Assembly: GCA_005882115.1 (NCBI GenBank)
Contig: VBEG01000029.1
Span: 1 to 64,000 of the forward strand
Direction of reading: 5' to 3'
Length of the DNA: 64,000 nucleotides
Source of the DNA: Chloroflexota bacterium
Lineage (GTDB): Bacteria > Chloroflexota > Dormibacteria > Dormibacterales > Dormibacteraceae
Positions 33,934 through 42,247 of this stretch are shown piece after piece (within the stretch, counting starts at the first letter, position 1; each line of letters starts with the position of its first letter). Below the pieces are notes generated by a model. That model was not told the DNA's origin. It did no database searches and saw nothing but the letters and a program-made list of their open reading frames with translations. The position numbers and the translations under genes were made by a program.

Positions 33934-34469
33934 CGCGAGGCGCGGACGTCGAAGCGCTTGGCGAGGTCGGCGGGCAGCGTGAGCGCCGGGTCGAGCTCAT
34001 TCAGCAGTCCGCCCTCCTGGAGAGCCCGCACAACCAGGCTCGAGCAGATCTCGTGGTGGCGCCGCGCCCAGCGCACTGGCCGGCCGAAGAGCAGGTAGAG
34101 CGAGGCACCGATCATGTCCAGGTAACCGAAAGCCTGTCCGAGCTGCCTGGTCGCGTAGACCACGACGCGCTCGCGCGCTCCCGTGTCGAGCTCATCGCCG
34201 AGGCGCACGAGGTGGTACTCGTCCTCGCGATACTTCGAGATCGGGCTGCGCACGATCCCCCTGATCTCGGCCTCGATCACCGAGTCCCCGCTCGCGACGA
34301 CCGCGGAATGACTCCAGTGCGCAAACACCGCATCGCGGCCGCGGAAGCGCCGCTTCTGCGCCAAGCTGATCAGGCCGGCGAGGAAGTGATGGCGATGGGC
34401 GAGCATGAAATCACCGGGTTTAAGCTCGCGAGCCTCTTCGCCTGGACCGTATCGCTCGATCCGCGCCAT
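33930..34469 (-). CDS. Permuted NlpC/P60 (YiiX-like) cysteine hydrolase
   Basis: 179 residues, a circularly permuted papain-fold protein. KPGDFMLAHRHH and FAHWSHSAVVASGDSVIEAE supply the His, and HHEICSSLVVRAL the nucleophile Cys near residue 140, followed by a hydrophobic helix. This order (His before Cys) is that of the YiiX/YebB-like, LRAT-related group, which acts on lipids or peptides. No signal peptide. It sits between two PAP2 genes, consistent with a lipid-related role. Confidence 0.75.
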   Translation of the reverse strand: MARIERYGPGEEARELKPGDFMLAHRHHFLAGLISLAQKRRFRGRDAVFAHWSHSAVVASGDSVIEAEIRGIVRSPISKYREDEYHLVRLGDELDTGARERVVVYATRQLGQAFGYLDMIGASLYLLFGRPVRWARRHHEICSSLVVRALQEGGLLNELDPALTLPADLAKRFDVRASR

Positions 34470-34492
34470 TCCGATGGTGTAACGCCCGGAGC

Positions 34493-35143
34493 ATGAATCG
34501 GCCCTTGTTGGCGCTGGCGGCGTTGACCGGATTGGCCGCGGCCGCGGTGTCGGCTTATGTCGCGCTCCATCCGTTCATACCTCAGGACGCCGCCGTCGAG
34601 CGCGACGTCCAGGCGACGAACTGGGGGCCTGCTGCGCTGACGTTTCCGATCTTCAGCTGGATCGGCGACGCCAAGGGATTTGTGCTCGAGGTGATCATCT
34701 TCGCGGGCGTTCTCATCTTCAACCGCCGAGCCTGGATCGTTGCGGCGGGGGCGGCGCTCTCTGCCGGTTGGTACGCGCTGTTGAGCCACCTGATCGTTCG
34801 GCCCCGACCTACGACAGCTCAGGTGCTTCAGGTCACGGAGCATCCAGGCGCGTCGAGCTATCCCAGCGGCCATACCATCTTCATCGTCACGGTGATGGTT
34901 GTGCTGATGCTGTGCTTCGGCTACCGATTCCTACCCCGGGGGGCGCGGGTCATTGGCTGGATCCTGGTCGTGCTGGTCATCGCCGCGAACGCCATCGGCC
35001 GCGTCTACACCGGCGCACACTGGCCGACCGATGTGCTGGGCGCGATCTTGATAGCGGCCGCATGGTTCAGCTTTCTGCTTTCGATCCGCTGGGTTTCGGA
35101 GCGGGTGCTTCCGTCGCGCCGGACCCAAGCGGGTCAGGCCTGA
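34493..35143 (+). CDS. PAP2 phosphatase, second copy
   Basis: 216 residues with five to six helices and the PAP2 triad: HLIVRPRPT (C1, where the leading Lys is His-Leu), SYPSGHT (C2) and RVYTGAHWPTDV (C3). The N-terminal loop is longer than in the first copy. It diverges from the NlpC/P60-like gene by 23 bases. Together with the kinase and the first PAP2 it forms a lipid-phosphate module. Confidence 0.88.
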   Translation: MNRPLLALAALTGLAAAAVSAYVALHPFIPQDAAVERDVQATNWGPAALTFPIFSWIGDAKGFVLEVIIFAGVLIFNRRAWIVAAGAALSAGWYALLSHLIVRPRPTTAQVLQVTEHPGASSYPSGHTIFIVTVMVVLMLCFGYRFLPRGARVIGWILVVLVIAANAIGRVYTGAHWPTDVLGAILIAAAWFSFLLSIRWVSERVLPSRRTQAGQA

Positions 35144-35229
35144 ACGCGAACCTCGAACGCACCTTATCCTGAGCCTTAGGCACGGGGCGATCACAGGGGC
35201 GGCTCAGTTCTCGGTGTTTGGAGGCTGTC

Positions 35230-35676
35230 ATGACTGAGCAGGAACGGAACAAACAGGTCGCGAGGCGGGCGCTGGACGAGGTGTTCGCCAAAGGAAATTT
35301 TGCCGTCGTGGATGAGCTCTTTCATCTGGACTTCGTCAACCACGAGGCCGGCCCCAACACGCCGCCTGGACCAGATGGGCTCAAGATGACGGTCGGGTGG
35401 CTGCGCGACTCCTTCAGCGATCTCCATTACGACATCAAGGATCAGATCGCGGAGGGCGACAAGCTGGCGGTGCGCGTCATCTCGAGCGGCCGGCACACGG
35501 GAAACTTCATCGGTTTCGAGCCGACCGGTAAGAAGTTCGAGGTCCAGCAGATCCACATCTACCGTTTCCGCGACGGCAAGATCATCGAGCACTGGTCGAG
35601 CCGAGACGATCTCGGCCAGGGGATGCAGCTTGGCTTGATTCCGGGAGGCGCTGCGGCCGCCAGCCGCGGCGGTTGA
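35230..35676 (+). CDS. SnoaL-like ester cyclase/NTF2-fold protein
   Basis: 148 residues from ATG 35230. KQVARRALDEVFAKGNFAVVDELFHLDFVNHE at the N terminus and HTGNFIGFEPTGKKFEVQQIHIYRFRDGKIIEHWSSRDDLG at the C terminus are the two signatures of the SnoaL-like family, a cone-shaped alpha+beta barrel. Members cyclise polyketides or hydrolyse small ligands; here the role is unknown. Monocistronic, upstream of cydA. Confidence 0.85.
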   Translation: MTEQERNKQVARRALDEVFAKGNFAVVDELFHLDFVNHEAGPNTPPGPDGLKMTVGWLRDSFSDLHYDIKDQIAEGDKLAVRVISSGRHTGNFIGFEPTGKKFEVQQIHIYRFRDGKIIEHWSSRDDLGQGMQLGLIPGGAAAASRGG

Positions 35677-35717
35677 GGCCACAGACATCACTTCTTTGAC
35701 GCCACGACGCCGATGAG

Positions 35718-37124
35718 ATGACATCGGCGTTGTGGCTCGCGAGCGAGCCGGCCCTTTTGCCCAGCCGGATCCAGATGGCGTTCACGCTCGCGTCGCATGT
35801 GCTGCTTGTCCCGCTCGGCGTTGCCCTGCCTTCGCTAACCCTGTTGATGGAAGGCATCGGCCTGGCCAGCAAGGACCCCGTCGCGCTGAAGATCGCGCGT
35901 CGCTGGTCGGTGGTGATGGCGGTCCAGTTCGCTGTGGGAGCGGTGACTGGCACCATCCTCTCCTTCGAGTTCGGAATCCTGTGGCCGCGGATGCTCGGCC
36001 AGTTCGGCGGCGCGTTCGGTCTGGGCTTCGCCATCGAGGCTTGGGCATTCTTCCTCGAGGCGATATTCATCGGCATCTACCTCTACGGCTGGGAGCGGCT
36101 GCGCCCCAGAACGCACCTCCTGTTTGGGCTGGTCCTACCGCCGGCGGGCTTGCTCGGCGCGTTCGGCGTGCTCGCCTCGAATTCGTGGATGAACACCCCG
36201 GCCGGCACGACCCTGAAAGCGGGAAAGGTGGTCGACGTCGACGTCATGGCCGCCCTGTTCACCCGTGCCCTGGGCTATGAGTTCTGGCACTTTCTGATCG
36301 CCATCTACATGACGGCGGGCTTTGTCGTCGCGTCGGTCTACGCGGTGGCCTGGCTGCGCGGACGGCGCGACCACTACCAGCGCCTCGCGTTCGCCGTTCC
36401 TTTCACCGTCGCTGCAGTCCTCGCCCCGATTCAGCTTGTCGTCGGCGACCTCTCGGCCCGGGCACTCGTTGCTGACCAGCCGTCCAAGTTCGCGGCCATG
36501 GAGATCACGTGGACGACAAGGGATCACAACCCGGAAGTCATCGGCGGCTTGATCGACGCCAACGGCGACATCCATTTCGGGATCTCGGTGCCCAGCCTCG
36601 ACTCGCTGCTTGTGGGCTACTCGCCGAATGCCGTCGTCCCGGGACTGACGAGCGTCGCCGCCAACGCCAGACCGACCATCGTCGAGGCGAACATCACGCA
36701 TCTCGCCTTTGACCTCATGGTCGGGCTCGGCAGCGTCGGCGCCGCGCTCGCCGTCTGGCACTTGTGGGTCCTGTGGCGCCGGCGCCGCCCGCCAGAGTCG
36801 ATCTGGTTCTATCGCCTCGCCGCTCTCGCCGGAATCGGCGCCTACATCGCCGTCGAGACCGGCTGGATCACGACCGAGGTGGGGCGCCAGCCATGGATCG
36901 TCTTCGGGGTGATGCGCGTCGCCGACGCCGTCACGACGGCGCCCGCGTCCTTCGTCTGGACGATGCTCACGGCGCTGGTTGTGATCTACGCGCTGATCGC
37001 GTACTTCTTTGTGACCCTGCTGCTCCGGCTATCCGCCCGCTGGAGACGCGAAGACCTGAACCAGCCCTCCGAACCGGAGGTGGGTGCGCCTTACGGGCCA
37101 CGCCCGCGAACCTTCACAGCCTGA
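35718..37124 (+). CDS. cydA: Cytochrome bd oxidase subunit I
   Basis: 468 residues with about nine helices. Heme ligands: His27 (heme at the b595/d site), His191 and Met399 (b558). GRQPW is at 389-393, and the acidic pair Glu108/Glu114 lies in the proton channel helix. The Q loop (QPSKFAAME region, ~254-300) is short, as in Gram-positive-type enzymes. It oxidises quinol and reduces O2 with high affinity in the membrane. The stop overlaps the cydB start by one base (TGATG). Confidence 0.93.
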   Translation: MTSALWLASEPALLPSRIQMAFTLASHVLLVPLGVALPSLTLLMEGIGLASKDPVALKIARRWSVVMAVQFAVGAVTGTILSFEFGILWPRMLGQFGGAFGLGFAIEAWAFFLEAIFIGIYLYGWERLRPRTHLLFGLVLPPAGLLGAFGVLASNSWMNTPAGTTLKAGKVVDVDVMAALFTRALGYEFWHFLIAIYMTAGFVVASVYAVAWLRGRRDHYQRLAFAVPFTVAAVLAPIQLVVGDLSARALVADQPSKFAAMEITWTTRDHNPEVIGGLIDANGDIHFGISVPSLDSLLVGYSPNAVVPGLTSVAANARPTIVEANITHLAFDLMVGLGSVGAALAVWHLWVLWRRRRPPESIWFYRLAALAGIGAYIAVETGWITTEVGRQPWIVFGVMRVADAVTTAPASFVWTMLTALVVIYALIAYFFVTLLLRLSARWRREDLNQPSEPEVGAPYGPRPRTFTA

Positions 37125-38098
37125 TGCCGGACCTGATCGCGTTCACGCTGCTGCTCGCCATCACGGCTTACAGCACCGCCGGCGGCGTGGATTTTGGCGC
37201 CGGCATCTGGGACTTGCTGGCGGGCGGCAGCCGGCGCGGGCGTGAGGCACGTGCCCTCATCGACCATTCGATGGCGCCGGTGTGGGAAGTCAACAACGTG
37301 TGGCTGGTGCTCGCGATCGTGTTGTGCTGGACAGGATTTCCGCTGCTGTTCCAGACTGTTTTCGCCAGGCTCTATCCTCTGTTCGCCCTTGCCCTCGTGG
37401 GGCTGATCCTGCGGGGCGCCTTTTTCGCGTTTCGCCACATCGCGGAGGACCCGCGCGCTCACCGCATCGCGGACCTCGTCTTCGGCCTCTCCTCGCTGCT
37501 CACGCCGTTCTTCTTCGCGGCCAGCCTGGGCGCGATCGCATCCGGCCGTCTCGAATCCTTCAGCCTCATGTCGATCGCGTTCGGCCTCGTCTCGCTCGCT
37601 GCCACGGCGTTCAGCGGCGCGTCCTTTCTGGTCGGAGACGCGCGGCGTTATGGCGCGATCGAGCTGGTCGGATACTTCCGCCGCAGGGCCGTGATCGCGG
37701 CCCTGGCGTTGATTGCGGTCGGCTCCGCCGCTCTGATCACGATCGGGTTCGAAGCCCCGGACCTCTTCCGTCCGATGCTGGCCGGCAAGGGCTTGCCCTT
37801 CGCGCTGGTCACGATGGTTCTGACTCCGGTGGTGGGGTTCCTTCTCTGGCGGGGCGTCCTCCGCTGGTATCGCGTCCTCACCGTCGCCGCGGTGGGCTCG
37901 ATGGTTTTCGCGTGGGCCTTCGCGCAGTCGCCGTATCTCGTGCCCGGACAGCTCACGATCGCTCAGGCCGTCGCGCCCTTTTCGACGCAGGTCTTGCTCC
38001 TGGTTGTCGCGGCTGTTGTGCTGCTTGTGATCGGCCCGGCGATGGGCGTGCTCTACTACCTCGACCAGCGCAGCGCACTGGAGTCCCCCGAAACGTGA
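37124..38098 (+). CDS. cydB: Cytochrome bd oxidase subunit II
   Basis: 324 residues from ATG 37124. The start MPDLIAFTLLLAITAYSTAG then GVDFGAGIWDLLAGG and APVWEVNNVWLVLAIVLCWTGFP match CydB, with eight helices. It forms the heterodimer with CydA and carries the pseudosymmetric partner fold. No cydC/cydD assembly transporter genes follow; the next 540 bases hold only gene remnants. Confidence 0.92.
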   Translation: MPDLIAFTLLLAITAYSTAGGVDFGAGIWDLLAGGSRRGREARALIDHSMAPVWEVNNVWLVLAIVLCWTGFPLLFQTVFARLYPLFALALVGLILRGAFFAFRHIAEDPRAHRIADLVFGLSSLLTPFFFAASLGAIASGRLESFSLMSIAFGLVSLAATAFSGASFLVGDARRYGAIELVGYFRRRAVIAALALIAVGSAALITIGFEAPDLFRPMLAGKGLPFALVTMVLTPVVGFLLWRGVLRWYRVLTVAAVGSMVFAWAFAQSPYLVPGQLTIAQAVAPFSTQVLLLVVAAVVLLVIGPAMGVLYYLDQRSALESPET

Positions 38099-38149
38099 GG
38101 GCTCCGTTAACCGCCGCCCTCGAGGGAAAAGCGCAATCACCGGTTCGGC

Positions 38150-38300
38150 CAGCAGCGCTTGCTGCTCTTGCCCGGAAGCGGGCGAAGTAGTCGCTCGCCA
38201 TGTGCCGGGCGAACGACGCCTCGGTTGCGAAGCGCTCGATGAGAAACCACGTCTGTGGGTCCGCAGTCGATTGATGAAGCTCCGGGCGCTGCCGAGGATG
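38150..38300 (-). pseudogene. Antibiotic-biosynthesis-monooxygenase fragment
   Basis: Reverse-strand translation of about 38156-38282 gives LHQSTADPQTWFLIERFATE followed by ASFARHMASDYFARF, the C-terminal half of an ABM-fold (ferredoxin-like dimer) monooxygenase. The N-terminal half cannot be read in any frame without stops or nonsense. I interpret this as a decayed fragment. Confidence 0.5.
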
Positions 38301-38377
38301 TCGTGGTGGGCCTGCTGGGACGTTGGCTGGAGCTTCCCCGCGTGTGCGGAACGCGGACCGGATCGCGGCCTTTCTCG

Positions 38378-38632
38378 CCACCAGCTCCGCCGGCATGGCC
38401 GAGATGGGAGCGTGGTACCGCTCGCTCGGCTCCGGCCTCGTCGATCCCGGGGCTCCGTTGTCGGAGCGAAGACGTCTCAGCCGACGGAGTCGGTGAGGCC
38501 ATCGGTCCCAATGCGACCGGCTACACGATGGTGCAGGCGGAGTCGTTGGAGGCCGCCACCACGCTTGCGCGGGGGTGCCGGCTCTTGAAGCACGGTCGCA
38601 TGGTGACGGTCATCGGAACGCTACCGATGTAA
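38378..38632 (+). pseudogene. YCII-family gene, frameshifted remnant
   Basis: One frame reads GMAEMGAWYRSLGSGLVDPG then APLSER to a stop near 38490. A second, continuing from about 38466, reads VSADGVGEAIGPNATGYTMV then QAESLEAATTLARGCRLLKHG and ends at TLPM. Joined, they make most of a YCII-related small enzyme-like protein, which usually ends in xLPM. The frame change and missing N terminus indicate a pseudogene, next to another remnant of similar fold. Confidence 0.6.
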
Positions 38633-38638
38633 CAGAGC

Positions 38639-38992
38639 TCAGTGAGAAGGGGGCACGAAAGGCCTCGCATCGAAGTACGCGCGCAGGCTTGTAATCTTGC
38701 CGCCGCCGACGGTGTACCACTCGGCCACCGGAGCTTTCGCGACCGGCGTGTCGAGGATGTAGAAGACGGCCACCTCGGCACCTTCGGCGACCGTCGCCTG
38801 GTGGTCCACGCCCCTGGCCATGCCGTAAAGCCGAGTGATCGCGGTCACGTAGTCGTCGGCCTTTTCGAAATGGTCGATGGGGCCCTGGAAGCGGAGATCG
38901 TCCGCGAGGTAGCCGCGAGCGGCGGCGAAATCTTTCGCCCCGAGGGCATGGTTGTAACGGTCGACGACCTCTTTTGCGCTCATTTGTGCCAT
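38639..38992 (-). CDS. SnoaL/NTF2-like protein
   Basis: 117 residues from ATG 38992. MSAKEVVDRYNHALGAKDFAAARGYLADDLRFQGPID is the N-terminal helix pair of the SnoaL_2/NTF2-like fold, and VAEWYTVGGGKITSLRAYFDARPF its closing beta strands. Ligand and reaction unknown. The frame is open further upstream, but no start codon with a ribosome site supports it. Confidence 0.8.
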   Translation of the reverse strand: MAQMSAKEVVDRYNHALGAKDFAAARGYLADDLRFQGPIDHFEKADDYVTAITRLYGMARGVDHQATVAEGAEVAVFYILDTPVAKAPVAEWYTVGGGKITSLRAYFDARPFVPPSH

Positions 38993-39140
38993 GGACCCGA
39001 AGCTAGCCGCGACGCGCTGCAACCAACAGGTCTCCGGCGCCACAATCCTTAGCTGCCGCGCTTGCATGGCGTCCTGGCAAAATGCTGCGGCGAATCGGCT
39101 AACTGCGCAGGCGCGAATCGGCGCCTAAGATCACCTCACC

Positions 39141-39572
39141 TTGCACGAGCACAGGCAGCCGTCACCGCCGAGAGAGCTCTCCGGTTACCTCGACGCCATG
39201 GCCCGGGTCATGTTCCAGACCGGGATCAGCTGGCGCGTCGTCGAGGCGAAATGGCCGGGCATCCGCGAGGCGTTTGGAGGCTTCGATCCCAAGCGCGTGT
39301 CCAGGCTGACGTCGAAGGACATCGAAGGGCTGATGGGCGACTCGCGGGTTATCCGCAACCGCAAGAAGCTCGAAGCCATCTCCTCCAACGCCGGCCGCAT
39401 GCTCGAGCTCGACGTGGAGTACAAGGGATTCCGGCGCTACCTCGACTCCCTGGGCGACTTCAACTCCACCAAGGAGGCGCTGCACAAGGAGTTCGCTTAC
39501 ATGGGCGACTCGGGGACGTGGTTCTTCCTCTGGATGGTCGGCCGCAAGGTGCCCGCGCACGATCAGATGTGA
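39141..39572 (+). CDS. 3-methyladenine DNA glycosylase I-like protein
   Basis: 143 residues. MARVMFQTGISWRVVEAKWP, IREAFGGFDPKRVSRLT and VIRNRKKLEAISSNA match the Tag (m3A glycosylase I) helix-hairpin-helix region. However, it lacks the N-terminal CxW part and the C-terminal zinc-binding His/Cys of E. coli Tag, and is about 45 residues shorter, so activity is doubtful. It overlaps the AraC-type gene start (TGATG), so it may be an output of, or co-regulated with, that regulator. Start at TTG 39141 is tentative. Confidence 0.65.
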   Translation: MHEHRQPSPPRELSGYLDAMARVMFQTGISWRVVEAKWPGIREAFGGFDPKRVSRLTSKDIEGLMGDSRVIRNRKKLEAISSNAGRMLELDVEYKGFRRYLDSLGDFNSTKEALHKEFAYMGDSGTWFFLWMVGRKVPAHDQM

Positions 39573-40540
39573 TGCGGCGACTGGGTGAGTTTCCGGATCC
39601 GGACGGGCTCAGCGAGCTGCTCCTCCGGCTGACCGTCAACAGCACGGTCTACTGCTTCTTCATGACCTCCCCGTGGGGGTTCAAGGTTCCGGCTCGCCCG
39701 GTGCCGGCCTTCCACATCCTCACCGCGGGAGGCGGGTGGCTCGAGGTCGACGGACAGCCGGAGCCAATCCGCCTTTCGGCCGGCGACATCGCCATCCTTC
39801 CGCGCGGCGAGGGCCATGTGGTCCGCGACTCGCCGAAGACCTCGTCGCTGCCCTGGCTCGACCGCGTCCTCGCTGACGCGAGTCTGCTGGATGGCCGGCT
39901 GGCGCTCGGTGGCGGGGGTCGTCGGAGCGAGTTGCTGTGTGGTGGGTTTGCGATCGATCCCATGGCCGGTAGGTTGCTCCTGAACGCGCTACCGACTGTC
40001 GTCCACCTTCGCGGCAGCGAAGGCCTCGCTCCGGAGTGGCTGGTCGGTCTGATCCGGATGATCGCGACGGAGATGGCATCCAGCGGGCCCGGGTCGCAGG
40101 CTGTGGTGACGCGGCTGACCGACGCTCTCATCTCTCAGGCCCTGCGTCAGTGCCTGGTCGACATCGACTCGTCGCTGGACAAGGCCGCGGCGTTCACCGA
40201 TCCACAGATCGCGCGAGCCCTCCGAATGATGCGGGATCACCCCGACCATCAATGGAGGGTGCCTGAGATCGCCGCCTCGGTGTCGATGTCGCGCTCGGCC
40301 TTCGCCGAGCGGTTCCGAGCGGTGATGGGAGAGACCCCGATGCAGCACCTGACCCGCTACCGAATGGCCAGGGCGGCGGAGTACTTGCGGCACAGCAATG
40401 CCGGCATCCGGGAGATCGCGCGTCTGACGGGTTATGACTCCGAGGTCTCGGTCTCCAAGGCCTTCCGCAGGCAGTTCGGGGTCACTCCCGGCGCGTACCG
40501 CAAGACCAGGGTCACCGAGCCGGTCTCGAGGGCGGACTAG
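39572..40540 (+). CDS. AraC-family regulator with cupin domain
   Basis: 322 residues. The N-terminal half is a cupin_6 domain (PAFHILTAGGGWLEVDGQPE, LSAGDIAILPRGEGHVV). The C-terminal AraC domain has two HTHs: VPEIAASVSMSRSAFAERFR and IREIARLTGYDSEVSVSKAF, ending RRQFGVTPGAYRK. Such regulators often control a nearby oxidoreductase; the next gene is a membrane protein. It is translationally coupled to the Tag-like gene. Confidence 0.92.
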   Translation: MRRLGEFPDPDGLSELLLRLTVNSTVYCFFMTSPWGFKVPARPVPAFHILTAGGGWLEVDGQPEPIRLSAGDIAILPRGEGHVVRDSPKTSSLPWLDRVLADASLLDGRLALGGGGRRSELLCGGFAIDPMAGRLLLNALPTVVHLRGSEGLAPEWLVGLIRMIATEMASSGPGSQAVVTRLTDALISQALRQCLVDIDSSLDKAAAFTDPQIARALRMMRDHPDHQWRVPEIAASVSMSRSAFAERFRAVMGETPMQHLTRYRMARAAEYLRHSNAGIREIARLTGYDSEVSVSKAFRRQFGVTPGAYRKTRVTEPVSRAD

Positions 40541-40548
40541 ACGCCGGC

Positions 40549-41058
40549 ATGTACGACCTTTCCCCCTGGCACGACTACTTCGTCATGGTGGGCGCGGGCG
40601 CGGCCGCCCTGACAGGGCTCGTCTTTGTGGCGATGACGCTGCACCTGGAGGACATAGTCCATCACCCTGTGCACCGGCACAGAGCCAGGACCATCCTGAC
40701 CGGCCTGACCGCAGTTTTCATTCGCTGCGGCCTGGTTCTGATGGGCAACCAACCGCGACAGGCCGTCGCAATCGAGCTCTTCGCAGTGCTGATCGTGGTC
40801 GAGGTGGTCCTCTACCGGAGCACTCGTGACGCGTTCCGAGCCGCTGACATGAGCGTGCTGCTGCGCGCAGTCGGCAGCTTTGTGTGTCTGGTCACGGAGC
40901 AGCTCGGGGCGCTACTTCTCTTTGCGGGCGCCGCGTGGGGACTCTACGTCGTTGGCGTCGGCATGATGGCGTCGTTCCTGTTCATGGTCACCGGCGCCTG
41001 GCTGCTACTCGTGGGGGTTGAGTCGGCGCAGCCGCAAGGCGTGGTGCGCGAGCCCTAG
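40549..41058 (+). CDS. Four-helix membrane protein of unknown function
   Basis: 169 residues with four to five membrane segments. It begins MYDLSPWHDYFVMVGAGAAA then LTGLVFVAMTLHLE; this start resembles an uncharacterised family of short actinobacterial membrane proteins. A His-rich loop (HHPVHRHRAR) follows the first two helices. Eight bases downstream of the AraC-type gene, so possibly its target or operon partner. Confidence 0.65.
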   Translation: MYDLSPWHDYFVMVGAGAAALTGLVFVAMTLHLEDIVHHPVHRHRARTILTGLTAVFIRCGLVLMGNQPRQAVAIELFAVLIVVEVVLYRSTRDAFRAADMSVLLRAVGSFVCLVTEQLGALLLFAGAAWGLYVVGVGMMASFLFMVTGAWLLLVGVESAQPQGVVREP

Positions 41059-41087
41059 AAAGCGACCCACCCGCGGCGTTGACCCGC

Positions 41088-41660
41088 TCAGGACTTCTTG
41101 GACGCCCCTGCCTCTCGTTTGACCTCGGACTCGGACTCGGCCGCCTCGACGATCTCGCCCTCGATGTTGATGTTGACCTCGTTGCTGACCACGAACTTGC
41201 CGTCAAGCATCGCGTCGAAGTTCATGCCGAACTCCTTGCGGTTGATCCTGGTCTCAGCCGCGTAGCCGATGCGGTGACCCATCATCGGGTCGTTGAACTC
41301 GCCGTACTTCACGACGTTGAGCGTGACCGGCTTGGTAGTGCCCTTGATCGTGAGGTCGCCAGTGACCTTGTAGCGATCGCTACCGACGTGCTCGATCTTC
41401 GTGCTCTTGAAGGTCATCGTCGGGAACTTGTCGATCTCGAGGAAGTTGGACGACCTCAGGTCCTTGTCGCGCTGCTCGTTGTGCGTGCGAATGCTCGCGG
41501 TGTTGATCGTCGCCTCGACTTTGGTGCGCGTTGGGTCGTCGGGGTGGATCTCGCCGGTCGCCGTCACCTCGTTGAAGTGCCCGCGCACGGTCATCATGCC
41601 GAGGTGCTTGGCCGAGAACTCGACCTGTGTATGAAAAGGATCGAACTTCCAGGTTCCCAT
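41088..41660 (-). CDS. YceI-family lipid-binding protein
   Basis: 190 residues, a lipocalin-like barrel. The signature starts GTWKFDPFHTQVEFSAKHLG, continues MTVRGHFNEVTATGEI, with DLRSSNFLEIDKFPTMTFKS in the middle and VTGDLTIKGTTKPVTLNV near 110. It has no signal peptide, unlike E. coli YceI, so it is probably cytosolic. Family members bind polyisoprenoids. It diverges from a MarR-type gene with a palindrome between. Confidence 0.92.
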   Translation of the reverse strand: MGTWKFDPFHTQVEFSAKHLGMMTVRGHFNEVTATGEIHPDDPTRTKVEATINTASIRTHNEQRDKDLRSSNFLEIDKFPTMTFKSTKIEHVGSDRYKVTGDLTIKGTTKPVTLNVVKYGEFNDPMMGHRIGYAAETRINRKEFGMNFDAMLDGKFVVSNEVNINIEGEIVEAAESESEVKREAGASKKS

Positions 41661-41686
41661 GTGATTTACCTCCGGCGGGCTTGTAA

Positions 41687-41723
41687 TTCGGTTACCTCAG
41701 CCATCAATTGTTGAGTAACTGAA
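41687..41723. promoter_or_regulatory. Inverted repeat between YceI and MarR genes
   Basis: TTCGGTTAC at 41687-41695 and GTAACTGAA at 41715-41723 are inverted with one mismatch, centred between the two divergent genes. Placement suits a MarR-type operator controlling both. Confidence 0.45.
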
Positions 41724-41773
41724 TGGAGCTCCCATTTATTTCACCACGAACCAATCGGGCTAAACTCCCGGCG

Positions 41774-42238
41774 ATGGCAGACCAGTTCGTCCCCGGCCTT
41801 CGCTACCGGTCCAGCGCCCAGGAGCTGTGGGCGCTCTTGATCGAGGCGTTTGCCGGTTGGGAAGAGCGGATCAACGAGGCGGCGGCGGCGGCCGGGCTTT
41901 CGCCGGTCTCGGCGTGGGTCCTGGTCCAGCTCGATCCCGAGCACGCGATCTCCCAGAAGAAGCTCGCGGCCCGCCTCCGCTGCAATCCTTCGACAGTGGT
42001 CGATCCGACCGATCGCCTGGAGGAAAACGGGCTGGTCATCCGCCGCCCCCAGCCGACCGACCGGCGGATCAACATCCTGACCGTCACCCGGAAGGGCCGC
42101 CAGGTCAGGCAGACGCTCGTCCGGCGCCTCTTCGAGCCGCCCGAGGCTTTCCGGCGTCTACCCGCCGCGGACCAGGACCGATTCCGCGACGCGATGCTCA
42201 CCGCGGTCGGACGGGTCAAGACGCGGCCGAAAAGCTAG
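41774..42238 (+). CDS. MarR-family transcriptional regulator
   Basis: 154 residues from ATG 41774. The winged helix contains SQKKLAARLRCNPSTVVDPTDRLEENGLV and the wing RRPQPTDRRINILTVTRKG, the classic MarR DxRxxxxxLT motif. Dimerisation helices flank it. Divergent from yceI; the palindrome at 41687 is its likely binding site. The following molybdoenzyme gene starts 9 bases after its stop and may share the transcript. Confidence 0.9.
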   Translation: MADQFVPGLRYRSSAQELWALLIEAFAGWEERINEAAAAAGLSPVSAWVLVQLDPEHAISQKKLAARLRCNPSTVVDPTDRLEENGLVIRRPQPTDRRINILTVTRKGRQVRQTLVRRLFEPPEAFRRLPAADQDRFRDAMLTAVGRVKTRPKS

Positions 42239-42247
42239 TCTGGGTCG

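Noticed and set aside
36764-37123. N-terminal extension of CydB
   Set aside because: It overlaps the end of cydA, while the ATG at 37124 gives the canonical CydB N terminus.
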